A stretch of 64,000 nt of DNA from Ketobacter sp963922875 (GCA_963922875.1 CAWUJH010000002.1:372001-436000); one strand, 5' to 3'. Numbered from the stretch's first letter, positions 9,048 through 17,939 are shown. Notes: generated by a model not told the origin, from the sequence alone. A program made the numbers and translations.

Positions 9048-10302
9048 GAGTCAAACGCTTCCCTAACATTTCTGGTGATACGAGCACGATACCGTTGGGA
9101 GAGACAAAAAATCGTCTGCGATCGGCGATGATGTCATAGCCAATTTCCGTACCTTCAGGTATGCGACAGTTACGATCCACAATGGCGTTTTTAATCCGAC
9201 AGTTGCGGTTGATCTCAACATTGGGTAGCAAAATACAGTGGTCTATAGTTGAATAACTGTGCACCCGTACGCTATTAGATAGCAGCGAATGCCGAACCAC
9301 GCTCCCGGAAACAATGCAACCGCCTGATACTAGTGAATCCAATGCTGTACCTCGGCGATTGTCATCGTCGAACACAAATTTAGCGGGTGGCAGTTGCTCC
9401 TGATAGGTCCATATGGGCCAGGTTTGATCGTACAAATTGAGCTCAGGAGTTACCGCCAATAAATCCATATTAGCATTGTAATAGCTGTCTACGGTACCCA
9501 CATCACGCCAGTAGGCGGTTGCGCCAGTGTCGGCATTCAGAAACGGAAATGATGCCACTTTGAACCCCGCTTCAATGGCATTGGGAATTATATTTTTGCC
9601 AAAGTCATGGGCGCTGTCTTCTCGTAATGAGTCTTCCTCTAAGGCGCTAAATAAAAAGTCCTTTGAAAATACGTAGATACCCATGGATGCCAGTGATTGT
9701 CCGCTTTTACCAGGGATACATTGCGGTTGCTTGGGCTTTTCCTGAAAGCTCTGTACCCATCCAGCCGCGTCAATATTCATTACGCCGAATTCACTGGCTT
9801 CCTTCATCGGTAGTTCGAGGCAACCTACGGTCATGTCTGCTTGGAGCCTGATGTGATGTTCGATCATCAGACTGTAGTCCATCTTATAAATATGGTCGCC
9901 GGCCAGCACCAAGATGTATTCAGGGTCACAAGCTTCAATGATATCAAGATTTTGATGAACGGCGTCGGCTGTACCCACATACCAGGAGTCTTTGAGCCTT
10001 TGTTGCGCCGGCAGGAGTTCAATGAATTCGCCTAATTCAGCGCGTAGAAAGTTCCAACCTTTTTGAATATGTGAATTCAAAGAATGAGATTTATATTGGG
10101 TAAGGATCAATGTTCTGCGCAAACCGGAATTAATGCAATTAGAAAGAGGGAAGTCGATCGTGCGAAACTTGCCTCCAAAGGGTACCGCGGGTTTAGCATG
10201 CCAGCGGGTTAATGACTGGAGGCGGGAACCGCTGCCGCCAGCCAAAATAAGAACCAGAGTTTTCTTTAGATAACTGCTTCTTGGGAGCTCTGCGTTTATC
10301 AT
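9037..10302 (-). CDS. glgC: Glucose-1-phosphate adenylyltransferase (ADP-glucose pyrophosphorylase)
   Basis: The 421-residue enzyme makes ADP-glucose from ATP and glucose 1-phosphate, the committed step of bacterial glycogen synthesis. The nucleotidyltransferase signature LAGGSGSRLQSLT, the allosteric/ATP-site KPAVPFGGKFR, and VLAGDHIYKMDY are all present, followed by a C-terminal left-handed beta-helix with hexapeptide-like repeats (residues about 310-400). Length is normal. It is the first gene of the minus-strand unit glgC-GH57-malQ and is divergent from glgBA, so synthesis and remodelling genes share one control region. Confidence 0.97.
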   Translation of the reverse strand: MINAELPRSSYLKKTLVLILAGGSGSRLQSLTRWHAKPAVPFGGKFRTIDFPLSNCINSGLRRTLILTQYKSHSLNSHIQKGWNFLRAELGEFIELLPAQQRLKDSWYVGTADAVHQNLDIIEACDPEYILVLAGDHIYKMDYSLMIEHHIRLQADMTVGCLELPMKEASEFGVMNIDAAGWVQSFQEKPKQPQCIPGKSGQSLASMGIYVFSKDFLFSALEEDSLREDSAHDFGKNIIPNAIEAGFKVASFPFLNADTGATAYWRDVGTVDSYYNANMDLLAVTPELNLYDQTWPIWTYQEQLPPAKFVFDDDNRRGTALDSLVSGGCIVSGSVVRHSLLSNSVRVHSYSTIDHCILLPNVEINRNCRIKNAIVDRNCRIPEGTEIGYDIIADRRRFFVSPNGIVLVSPEMLGKRLTHVA

Positions 10303-10511
10303 GACGATACCTGCTCGATTGTCACAAAGGGTAAATATTAACTAGGATTACCTTGACACTAAGCGATGACAACTGTGCTACGAATTATGACTAGTTATTT
10401 GATCCGTGTCATGGAGTTGTAAGAAGAACCTCCTGGTAACAATTTTGCCCTAATCGTGTAATACTCTAAATTGCAGTTAAAATACAGTGGTAGGTAGCGC
10501 TCGCAGCAACT
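10303..10511. promoter_or_regulatory. Divergent intergenic region between glgC and glgB
   Basis: These 209 bases separate the starts of glgC (leftward) and glgBA (rightward), so promoters for both units must lie here. I found no sigma-54 GG-N10-GC element or convincing operator, and only weak sigma-70-like AT-rich stretches. Confidence 0.5.
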
Positions 10512-12710
10512 ATGAATCTGGTACCGAATTTGCCCAATCAAATACTTGAACCCACTGCGGAAATGAATTTGATTCTTCAGGCCCGTCACCATAATCCGTT
10601 TAGTGTATTAGGTGTGCATGCGTGCGGCGGGCGCTGGATTATGACTGTTTATCGACCGCATTCCAGTGCTGTTTGGTTAGAATACGAAGGCAACTTAACA
10701 CCATTACAGCCTATAGCTGATAGCGGCATATATCAACTATTGTTCGATAAGCCAGTTAGAGAAATTCATCCCACTTTGGTTGAAAATTGTGAGGGGGTTG
10801 AAAGGTCTTTTATTGATCCTTACACCTTCTCTGAACAAACGCACCGCGCTTGGTTGTCTCAATTCAATCAGGGAGATTGTTTTGATGTCTACAGATTTAT
10901 GGGTGCGCATCATAAGGTTATAGATAGCGTTTCCGGGGTTCTATTTTTAGTTTGGGCTCCTAACGCGGAACGCGTCAGTGTGGTGGGTGACTTTAACTGT
11001 TGGGATGGTCGGGTTCATAGTATGCGCTGCCTCGGCGATTCTGGTGTTTGGGAGCTATTTATTCCTGGGTTGCCGGAAGCGGTATTGTATAAGTATGAAA
11101 TCCGCCAACGATACACAGGGACAATTTTAACTAAAACTGATCCTTATGGCCGTTATTTCGAAGCGCCACCACAGGCGGCTACTTGGGCACTGCCGGCTGA
11201 TTGCTATGGCTGGCGAGACCATCAATGGTGCCAGCGACGTCAAGGCTATGACTGGCTTCATGAACCCATGTCAGTTTATGAAGTTCACCTGGGTTCCTGG
11301 AAGCGATCGGCCGACGGGGAGTACCTGAGCTATCGGCAGCTTGCGGCGGAACTGATTCCCTATGTGGTTAATCTTGGCTTCACTCATATAGAACTAATGC
11401 CGGTGATGGAATTCCCATTTGATGGGTCCTGGGGATATCAGGTGACAGGCTATTTTGCACCGACTTCTCGCTTTGGCTCTATCGATGATTTCAAGTATTT
11501 CATAGATCAGTGCCACCTTGAGGGAATTGGTGTACTGCTCGACTGGGTACCGGCACATTTTCCAAAAGATGCTTATGCCTTGGCCCGTTTTGATGGGTCT
11601 GCACTCTATGAACATGAAAATCCGTTGAAAGGAGAGCACAAAGACTGGGGTACTTTGATTTTTAACTTTGGTCGTAATGAAGTTAGAAATTTTCTAGTGT
11701 CCAGTGCTTGCTTCTGGTTAGATGAATTTCACCTTGATGGTTTGCGTGTGGACGCGGTAGCGTCAATGCTTTATTTAGATTACTCCCGAGAACCCGGTGA
11801 GTGGGAGCGCAATAAATACGGGGGTAATGAAAATCTCGAAGCGGTGGATTTCATTCGCCGGGTCAATGAAGCGGTGCATCGAGAGTTCCCTGGGGTACTG
11901 ATGATTGCGGAAGAGTCAACCTCCTGGCCGCAGGTATCCAGGCCGGTGTATTTGGGCGGTCTTGGCTTTAGTATGAAATGGAATATGGGTTGGATGAATG
12001 ATTCGCTACGGTATTTCGCCCTGGATCCCATACATCGGGAGTATCACCATGACAAACTCACCTTTACTCAACTGTATGCGTACTCAGAAAATTTTGTGTT
12101 GCCCTTATCCCATGACGAAGTGGTTCACGGTAAGCGTTCACTGTTAGAGAAAATGCCAGGAGATGCCTGGCAACAATTTGCTAATGTGCGCTTGCTGTTA
12201 ACCTATCAGTTCTGTCACCCCGGTAAAAAACTTCTATTTATGGGTAACGAATTTGCGCAAGGCCGGGAATGGAACCATGATCGAGGTCTGGATTGGCCGC
12301 TGCTGCAATTTCCTTTTCAACATGGTGTACAAACCTTAGTAAAAGATCTAAATAACTTGTATCGAAATCACGCGGCGTTAAATCGGTTTGATTTCGAGGC
12401 TGCGGGATTTGCCTGGATTGACTGCCACGACTATGAGCAGTCCGTTATTAGTTTCCTGCGCAAATCTGACAGTAGCTACGTAATCGTAGTGTTAAATTTT
12501 ACACCGGTGGTGCGCTATAACTATCGAATTGGGGTGCCCGTAGCGGATCATTATGCTGAGATTTTAAACTCGGATTCTGCCTACTACGGTGGCAGCGATG
12601 TGTCCAATGGAACATGGATTTCTACGGAGGCGGTTGCCACCATGGGCTACACCCATAGCCTTGTGATAAACTTGCCGCCTTTGGCTGGTCTGATTCTGGA
12701 ACCTCGATGA
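10512..12710 (+). CDS. glgB: 1,4-alpha-glucan branching enzyme (GH13)
   Basis: The 732-residue protein has the full GlgB layout: N-terminal domain (HHNPFSVLGVH), CBM48 domain (VWAPNAERVSVVGDFN), then a GH13 barrel with the nucleophile region GLRVDAVASMLY, the acid Glu in MIAEESTSWP and the third Asp in LPLSHDEVVHGK, and a C-terminal beta domain. It introduces alpha-1,6 branches into glycogen. Its TGA overlaps the glgA start as ATGA, so the two are translationally coupled. Confidence 0.97.
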   Translation: MNLVPNLPNQILEPTAEMNLILQARHHNPFSVLGVHACGGRWIMTVYRPHSSAVWLEYEGNLTPLQPIADSGIYQLLFDKPVREIHPTLVENCEGVERSFIDPYTFSEQTHRAWLSQFNQGDCFDVYRFMGAHHKVIDSVSGVLFLVWAPNAERVSVVGDFNCWDGRVHSMRCLGDSGVWELFIPGLPEAVLYKYEIRQRYTGTILTKTDPYGRYFEAPPQAATWALPADCYGWRDHQWCQRRQGYDWLHEPMSVYEVHLGSWKRSADGEYLSYRQLAAELIPYVVNLGFTHIELMPVMEFPFDGSWGYQVTGYFAPTSRFGSIDDFKYFIDQCHLEGIGVLLDWVPAHFPKDAYALARFDGSALYEHENPLKGEHKDWGTLIFNFGRNEVRNFLVSSACFWLDEFHLDGLRVDAVASMLYLDYSREPGEWERNKYGGNENLEAVDFIRRVNEAVHREFPGVLMIAEESTSWPQVSRPVYLGGLGFSMKWNMGWMNDSLRYFALDPIHREYHHDKLTFTQLYAYSENFVLPLSHDEVVHGKRSLLEKMPGDAWQQFANVRLLLTYQFCHPGKKLLFMGNEFAQGREWNHDRGLDWPLLQFPFQHGVQTLVKDLNNLYRNHAALNRFDFEAAGFAWIDCHDYEQSVISFLRKSDSSYVIVVLNFTPVVRYNYRIGVPVADHYAEILNSDSAYYGGSDVSNGTWISTEAVATMGYTHSLVINLPPLAGLILEPR

Positions 12711-14122
12711 ATATTTTATTTGCCTCTAGTGAATTATATCCTTGGGTGAAAACCGGTGGTTTAGCGGATGTCTCCAGGGCGCTGCCGGAGGCGTTATTGC
12801 ATGAGGGATTGACTGTCACCATCGTTATACCTGGTTATCGTGAATTGTTAGCTGCTTTAGGCCCACCCAAGTCAATTTACCAACTGCAAGATGACTTTAT
12901 TTCTTCTGATATTTCAATCGGGGAATATGATCTGCCAGACTCAACTTTGTCATTGTTGGTTGTTCATTCTGAATCTCTTTTCGAGCGTCCAGGAAGCCCT
13001 TATTTAGATATTGACGGCAAGGACTGGCCCGACAATGGCTATCGATTCGCTCAGTTTTGTCGAGCGATCACTGCACTGTTAAACCCTGAGACCTGTAATT
13101 ATCCAAAGCGCTTTCAATGGGTGCATTGTAATGACTGGCAGACCGGATTAGTCCCGCCACTGGTTAAGTTGAATAAGTTACCTGTGAAGTCATTAATCAC
13201 GATTCATAATTTAGCCTATCAAGGTGTCTTCGAGCGTCATGTCTTTGATACCCTGAAGTTACCCGATTCCTGGTGGCACTATGAAAAATTGGAGTTTTAT
13301 GGCAGTTTCTCATTTTTAAAGGCCGGTATCGTGTATGCGGATAAAGTCACTACGGTGAGCCCCACTTACGCACAGGAGATATTGGCAGAACCAATGGGCT
13401 GCGGTATGGCAGGATTACTGCACCATTATCGTTATAAACTGACCGGTATTCTCAATGGGGTTGATTATCAGATATGGAATCCCGCTACGGACCCTCACTT
13501 GGTGGCTAATTATGATCACTCTAGCTTAGACAAAAAGTCTTTAAATAGATCAGCCTTGTTAGCGCGATTCGGCTTGTTAGATCATTCTTCGCTGCCGCTC
13601 TTTGGCATGGTAACCAGACTGGCTTATCAAAAGGGCGTAGACTGGCTGCTTGATATTATCATTCGTCATTTGCCCACCACACAATGGGTTATTCTCGGAT
13701 CTGGAGATGTAATCCTGGAGAAAAGACTGCATGCACTTGTTAAGCAGTACCCGAATCATATAGGCGTTTCCATAGGTTATAACGAAGCTCTGGCCCATCA
13801 GATTGAAGCGGGTATTGATGTATTTGTCATGCCTTCCCGTTACGAACCTTGTGGGCTAAACCAACTCTATAGTTTACGTTACGGTTCGCTGCCCTTAGTA
13901 CACGAGACTGGCGGCTTGGCGGATACAGTGGAAAACGACATAACCGGCTTTGTTTTCAGCGAACCCACCGCTGACGCACTATCAAAAACTATTGACCATG
14001 CTGTGGCGGCGTTTCAACACAGTTCCAAGTGGCGGCGTATGCAAATAACTGCCATGCAGAAACAGTATAACTGGCAAACTAGTGCGCAAGCCTACAAACA
14101 ACTGTATATGAATATGGCTTAG
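12707..14122 (+). CDS. glgA: Glycogen synthase (GT5, ADP-glucose dependent)
   Basis: The 471-residue protein elongates glycogen from ADP-glucose. The N-terminal ADP-glucose motif VKTGGLADV (residues 15-23), the HNLAYQG segment and the C-terminal EPCGLNQLYSLRYG signature are all present; length is normal for bacterial GlgA. The ATG overlaps the glgB stop by four bases. It converges with the bfr operon across a 19-base gap without an obvious terminator. Confidence 0.97.
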   Translation: MNILFASSELYPWVKTGGLADVSRALPEALLHEGLTVTIVIPGYRELLAALGPPKSIYQLQDDFISSDISIGEYDLPDSTLSLLVVHSESLFERPGSPYLDIDGKDWPDNGYRFAQFCRAITALLNPETCNYPKRFQWVHCNDWQTGLVPPLVKLNKLPVKSLITIHNLAYQGVFERHVFDTLKLPDSWWHYEKLEFYGSFSFLKAGIVYADKVTTVSPTYAQEILAEPMGCGMAGLLHHYRYKLTGILNGVDYQIWNPATDPHLVANYDHSSLDKKSLNRSALLARFGLLDHSSLPLFGMVTRLAYQKGVDWLLDIIIRHLPTTQWVILGSGDVILEKRLHALVKQYPNHIGVSIGYNEALAHQIEAGIDVFVMPSRYEPCGLNQLYSLRYGSLPLVHETGGLADTVENDITGFVFSEPTADALSKTIDHAVAAFQHSSKWRRMQITAMQKQYNWQTSAQAYKQLYMNMA

Positions 14123-14141
14123 GTACGCATAACCTGAGTGC

Positions 14142-14606
14142 TTACATCTGACTCTGCAAATAATTCTGAACACCCACTTTTTGAATCAGCTCCAATTGGG
14201 TTTCAAGATAGTCGATGTGTTCTTCGGTATCTTCGAGTATTTGCTCCAGTATCTCTCTAGACACATAATCTTTCACGGCTTCGCAGTGACTGATGCCAGC
14301 GATTAGGTCTACCCGAGAGGCTGTTTCCAATGACAGATCTCCTGACAGGCATTCCGGAACATTTTCTCCGATCAATAGTTTGTTCAACTGCTGGAGATTC
14401 GGAAGCCCTTCAAGCATAAGTATTCTTTCTATGAGTTTGTCCGCGTGTTTCATTTCCTCAATAGACTCTTCATACTCGTGCTTACCAAGATCCGAAAAAC
14501 CCCAATTTTTGTACATTCGAGCATGCAGGAAATACTGATTAATAGCGCTTAACTCATTCGTTAATTGCTTGTTTAGGTGCTGGATTACAATTTTATCTCC
14601 AATCAT
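14142..14606 (-). CDS. bfr: Bacterioferritin
   Basis: The 154-residue subunit of a heme-containing iron-storage shell. The heme ligand Met52 (EEMKHAD) and the ferroxidase ligands E18, E51, H54, E94 and H130 line up with E. coli Bfr. The remaining ligand, Glu127 in E. coli, is Thr here (DTEEH), so the ferroxidase site is incomplete by the standard definition. It is last in a minus-strand operon (unknown, rhodanese, bfd, bfr) led by a sigma-54 promoter with NifA sites, implying iron storage timed with nitrogenase synthesis. Its start overlaps the bfd stop by four bases. Confidence 0.95.
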   Translation of the reverse strand: MIGDKIVIQHLNKQLTNELSAINQYFLHARMYKNWGFSDLGKHEYEESIEEMKHADKLIERILMLEGLPNLQQLNKLLIGENVPECLSGDLSLETASRVDLIAGISHCEAVKDYVSREILEQILEDTEEHIDYLETQLELIQKVGVQNYLQSQM

Positions 14607-14857
14607 GCTAACTCCAAATACTTGGTTGAGAGATTCGACGTTGGGGTGAAGTGAAAGTCTTTCGATGTTGGCTCTAGCTGATTAACTTCGGCTTGAGAGA
14701 GTTCTGTCTGTAAACACTTTCTAGCACAGGAAGCGCAGCGCCCACAACCGTTAGTGATTTTTAAAGTGGACTTTAAATCTCGAAGTCTGCGGGCGCCATT
14801 ATTCACGGCGTTTGCAATATGGCGTTCAGTGACCGCATGACACAAACAAACATACAT
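14603..14857 (-). CDS. bfd: Bacterioferritin-associated [2Fe-2S] ferredoxin (Bfd-like)
   Basis: The 84-residue protein has the Bfd/NifU-middle-domain cysteines C4, C6, C38 and C41 (MYVCLCHAV and NGCGRCASC), which bind a [2Fe-2S] cluster. Bfd reduces the bacterioferritin heme so that stored iron is released as Fe2+. The C-terminal 25 residues extend beyond the usual 60-65-residue Bfd and are low in conserved features. The ATGA overlap with bfr means the iron store and its reductase partner are made together. Placed under NifA-type control, it would feed iron to Fe-S and cofactor assembly. Confidence 0.92.
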   Translation of the reverse strand: MYVCLCHAVTERHIANAVNNGARRLRDLKSTLKITNGCGRCASCARKCLQTELSQAEVNQLEPTSKDFHFTPTSNLSTKYLELA

Positions 14858-14883
14858 AACAATCGCCTCCCTTGTCCTGTGGG

Positions 14884-15204
14884 TCAGAGTGTGGCGTTGC
14901 TGGTGAAGGATTGCCAGCTTTCATAACCACCGATTACGCTGTAGACATCTTTAAATCCAAAGCTACCAAAGAGTTCGGCCAGATGCTCGCTGGAGTGACC
15001 GTGATAGCAGTAGATAACAATCTTCTTGTCTTTGTCCGCCTTTTTTAACAATGACTCGATTAAGTTATCGTGAGAATGCATGGCCGATTCAATATGGCCC
15101 TTTTGATAATCCTGAAGCTGACGACAATCGATCAGTAACATATTATTGTCGTTTAACTGGGCACTGAGTTCCGTTGCTGTCATGGTTTTGAAGGGCTTTG
15201 CCAT
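14884..15204 (-). CDS. Rhodanese-like sulfurtransferase (GlpE type)
   Basis: A single-domain rhodanese of 106 residues. The active-site loop reads CYHGHSS, very close to the GlpE loop, with the persulfide-forming Cys near residue 70; DCRQLQDYQKGHIESA is the usual upstream substrate region. It moves sulfane sulfur from thiosulfate or protein persulfides. It sits between an unknown gene and bfd in a putatively NifA-driven operon, comparable in context to the nif-linked rhodanese RhdN of Azotobacter, so a role in sulfur supply for Fe-S clusters is likely (inference). Confidence 0.9.
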   Translation of the reverse strand: MAKPFKTMTATELSAQLNDNNMLLIDCRQLQDYQKGHIESAMHSHDNLIESLLKKADKDKKIVIYCYHGHSSEHLAELFGSFGFKDVYSVIGGYESWQSFTSNATL

Positions 15205-15230
15205 AGCGTTCTTCCATTATTCTGGTTCAA

Positions 15231-15623
15231 TTAAGCAATAGACATTATCATGTCGTACATTGGCGCTTGCTGAAACGATAGGTGACGTTCGGCAAAAAAG
15301 TCACTGGCATTGTCAACAGCATCCTGTAAAGCGGCAAGAATGTATTTTTTCGCCAATTCACTATTTACCATATTACTGGGCACCGAGGATTCCACTCTGA
15401 GTGTATTTGAATGGGCATCAAAAGAGTGTAGGCGCATCCCTTTAAATCCTGGTTTTTCCAGTCGTCCTGGCAACATAAATTGAAGATCCAGGGCCAGAAA
15501 AGAGTCTTCGCTGCCCAGGTTTCGATTTTTGGCAAGACCTGCTGCAACTTCCACCAAGGCTTTACCGAAAATGCTGTCACTCAATTGCTTGTCAGGATAA
15601 TAAGCACCAACAAATAGTTTCAT
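15231..15623 (-). CDS. Unknown protein, first gene of the bfr operon
   Basis: The 130-residue soluble protein (MKLFVGAYYPDKQL...) has no cysteines, no membrane segment and no motif I can place. It begins 39 bases downstream of the -12 box of a sigma-54 promoter and leads the rhodanese-bfd-bfr operon, so it is probably a nitrogen-fixation accessory protein. No frame damage is seen and codon use resembles its neighbours, so I take it as a genuine gene. Confidence 0.7.
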   Translation of the reverse strand: MKLFVGAYYPDKQLSDSIFGKALVEVAAGLAKNRNLGSEDSFLALDLQFMLPGRLEKPGFKGMRLHSFDAHSNTLRVESSVPSNMVNSELAKKYILAALQDAVDNASDFFAERHLSFQQAPMYDMIMSIA

Positions 15624-15661
15624 TGATCTGTCCTCAGATAGTCAGACGTTTAGGAATGCTT

Positions 15662-15677
15662 TGCATTTTTCCTGCCA
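15662..15677 (-). promoter_or_regulatory. Sigma-54 promoter (-24/-12), leftward, for the bfr operon
   Basis: Read on the minus strand the sequence is TGGCAGGAAAAATGCA, with GG-N10-GC spacing exactly as in the sigma-54 consensus (TGGCACG-N4-TTGCA). It lies just upstream of the gene starting at 15623, with the NifA-type sites about 75-110 bases further upstream. Confidence 0.85.
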
Positions 15678-15750
15678 ATCCAGGACATAGCCGAATCGTC
15701 AAGGAATTAGGGTAATTGTACTAAATAGGCCAACAATCCAAGGGGAGAAC

Positions 15751-15766
15751 TGTTGGACTTTCCACA
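15751..15766. promoter_or_regulatory. NifA upstream activator site 1 (TGT-N10-ACA)
   Basis: The sequence TGTTGGACTTTCCACA matches the palindromic NifA UAS exactly. It lies between two divergent sigma-54 promoters, at a normal UAS distance from both. Confidence 0.8.
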
Positions 15767-15772
15767 GTAAAT

Positions 15773-15788
15773 TGTCTTGAATACAACA
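15773..15788. promoter_or_regulatory. NifA upstream activator site 2 (TGT-N10-ACA)
   Basis: A second match, TGTCTTGAATACAACA, starts 22 bases after the first. On the minus strand it also fits the longer TGT-N4-T-N5-ACA form. About two helical turns separate the two sites, which would allow two NifA oligomers to sit on nearly the same face. Confidence 0.8.
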
Positions 15789-15828
15789 AAGTTTACCCAA
15801 ATAAACCCATTCTCTTGGGGTTTGCTGC

Positions 15829-15844
15829 TGGTATGAGTATTGCT
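15829..15844 (+). promoter_or_regulatory. Sigma-54 promoter (-24/-12), rightward, for the AAA ATPase operon
   Basis: TGGTATGAGTATTGCT fits the sigma-54 consensus with GG at 15830-15831, GC at 15842-15843 and ten bases between them. It lies 37 bases before the ATG at 15881 and about 60 bases after the NifA sites. Confidence 0.85.
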
Positions 15845-15880
15845 GGGTGCTGTGCATACGATGGTAGCGAGTACTAGGTT

Positions 15881-17581
15881 ATGAAGATTCTGATTGAACG
15901 TCCGTTTGTACAGGCGCTAGTAGGGGAATTTAATGGGCTGGAGAACTTGCTTGAACAGCTAAAATTCGGCAATCGGGCGGAGGTTGCTGCGGCTCATTTG
16001 ACACCTCAACAATTGGAGTATCTCCACGGGCTGTATCAAAAGGCCGGGCCAAAAATGCATGGGCAGGCGGTACAGTTGCATTCCATTAAAAGTGCCTTGG
16101 CTTATGAAGGTCAGCGTTTTTCCGAAGGTGATTTGGAGCAGCTGGTTCCTCTAATTACTGAGTACCTGTTACAGGATTCTATTCGCGGCTGGGTTTTTAA
16201 ATCCAATTCACGGGGCAAGCCATTGGCTTTTCTGGTGGCACGTATTGATTTCACACCACCGGGTGAAGAAGAATCGGGACGTATTTTATTAGAACTTAAA
16301 GCCAACGCCATGGGAAAAGTAATCACTCAGAATATGATCGTTACTGAGCGTGATATTGTGGGGCGTTCGATTCCGGAGATATTTACGGCGAAAGGATATT
16401 TTAAAGAAACTGAAGCGTTGATCAAAACCTACGATGCGTCCGAAGCCCGCTTCTTCGAGTGGCGTTCAGACTATGGCCGTCAGTTTTCGGCACGGGGTAC
16501 CGGTATTTTTGCCGAAGACCCAACCGCCTCCCATCGCACCACAGATTGGAGTCGCAAATCACAAGTAATCTTGTCTTCATCTGGCGGCGCTGCCCGCATG
16601 GTAAACGATGAAGAGATCATGAAAAATCGTGATTTGACCTTATCTATTGCTGGAGATGTGTTAGGTAAGTACATTCGCAAAGCTGGTCGCAGTACTCGTT
16701 TCAACGATAAAGTGGAGTCTCAGGTAGATGCTCTGCAAACCAAAATACCCGAAGGTTTATTTACCCGGTTACCGGTGCATGGCTACATATTGATGTTCCA
16801 TATGGATTTACATCATCATATCTGGGTGCATGTGGATGATATGGAACCCTATGCCTATCAGCCTGAACTCAAAGAAAAGCTGGTGTTGCCCGCGCTGCAG
16901 ACCGAGCTGATAGATATACTTACCGCCGAGATGGATGTCCTGATGGATGACATCGTTGCAGGAAAATCCGGTGGTACAACGGTGCTCTGTGCGGGCCCGG
17001 CGGGAGTCGGTAAAACGCTGACCGCGGAAGTCTATTCAGAAATTATTCAACGCCCTTTGTATCGGGTTCATTCGGGACAATTAGGGTTGAGTGTGGGAGA
17101 AATGGAGAAGGCTCTTCAGGAAACCCTCACCAGAGCACAGCGTTGGGGTGCTGTGATGTTGATCGATGAAGCCGATGTTTATATCAAACGCCGCGATGAT
17201 AATATTGCCGCTAATGCAGTCGTGGGTGTTTTTTTGCGGGTACTTGAGTATTTCAATGGCTTGCTATTTTTGACGACCAATCGTGTTGATGATATTGACG
17301 AAGCCATTATTTCCCGGTGTATCGCCCTTATTCGTTATCATCCACCCAGTGCTACGGAGCGCTATCAGATTTGGAAAGTGATGAGCCAGCAGTTTGCACT
17401 TGACCTGGCCGATTCGTTACTCTGGGAGTTAGTTGAAACGTTTCCTTCGGCCTGTGGTCGTGATATCAAGGGCTTAACCAAGTTGGTGGCCAAATATTGC
17501 AACCATAAGAGTCTACTACCGAGCCTGGAGGTGTTCAAACTGTGCAGTGTTTTCAGGGGTATGGATAGTGCCAGCGAATAA
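15881..17581 (+). CDS. AAA-family ATPase, nif-regulon linked
   Basis: The 566-residue protein has a C-terminal AAA domain with Walker A GPAGVGKT (about residues 370-377), Walker B VMLIDEAD (about 424-431), a sensor-1-like LTTNRVDDIDEAI and an arginine-finger region (ISRCIALIRY). The first roughly 330 residues match no domain I recognise. Such ATPases remodel or load protein complexes; here a chaperone or remodelling role in nitrogenase or cofactor maturation is inferred from position alone. It is the first gene after a sigma-54/NifA control region, followed by four genes whose ends all overlap. Confidence 0.82.
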   Translation: MKILIERPFVQALVGEFNGLENLLEQLKFGNRAEVAAAHLTPQQLEYLHGLYQKAGPKMHGQAVQLHSIKSALAYEGQRFSEGDLEQLVPLITEYLLQDSIRGWVFKSNSRGKPLAFLVARIDFTPPGEEESGRILLELKANAMGKVITQNMIVTERDIVGRSIPEIFTAKGYFKETEALIKTYDASEARFFEWRSDYGRQFSARGTGIFAEDPTASHRTTDWSRKSQVILSSSGGAARMVNDEEIMKNRDLTLSIAGDVLGKYIRKAGRSTRFNDKVESQVDALQTKIPEGLFTRLPVHGYILMFHMDLHHHIWVHVDDMEPYAYQPELKEKLVLPALQTELIDILTAEMDVLMDDIVAGKSGGTTVLCAGPAGVGKTLTAEVYSEIIQRPLYRVHSGQLGLSVGEMEKALQETLTRAQRWGAVMLIDEADVYIKRRDDNIAANAVVGVFLRVLEYFNGLLFLTTNRVDDIDEAIISRCIALIRYHPPSATERYQIWKVMSQQFALDLADSLLWELVETFPSACGRDIKGLTKLVAKYCNHKSLLPSLEVFKLCSVFRGMDSASE

Positions 17582-17939
17582 TGAAACCTTTCGGGCGGCG
17601 GTAGCCACTAAAGATGGGTTGTCTATCAATCTGCATTTTGGCCATGCCAAATCCTTTTATATTTATGATGTAGTTGACGGCGAAAAACGGTTCCTCGAGC
17701 AACGATTCGTCGAAAATTATTGTCATGGTCAAACCGGTAGCCAGTCCGCCATGAGTTTGATTCTGGAAACGATTAAAGATTGTGATTTTGTGTTCTCGGC
17801 TAAGGTTGGCGATGGGCCCGTCGCCAAGTTAAAGGCCATTGGGGTGGAGTCGGTTGTGGCATTCGCCTATGAAGGCGTAGAGGAGTCCTTGCTTGCATTT
17901 AGTCAACAATCACGGAGTCATGACAGTGGCCTGCAATAG
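17568..17939 (+). CDS. NifX/NafY-type iron-molybdenum cofactor-binding family protein
   Basis: The 123-residue product belongs to the dinitrogenase iron-molybdenum cofactor family (NifX, NifY and the NifB C-terminus), shown by LHFGHAKSFYIYDVVDGEK near the start and CDFVFSAKVGDGPVAKL later. Members carry NifB-co, VK-cluster or FeMo-co between assembly proteins. I prefer the GTG at 17568, which has an AGGGG nearby and starts directly at the conserved domain, over the GTG at 17547. It overlaps the AAA ATPase gene by 14 bases. It is one of several possible NifX paralogs, so I give no symbol. Confidence 0.88.
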   Translation: MPANNETFRAAVATKDGLSINLHFGHAKSFYIYDVVDGEKRFLEQRFVENYCHGQTGSQSAMSLILETIKDCDFVFSAKVGDGPVAKLKAIGVESVVAFAYEGVEESLLAFSQQSRSHDSGLQ

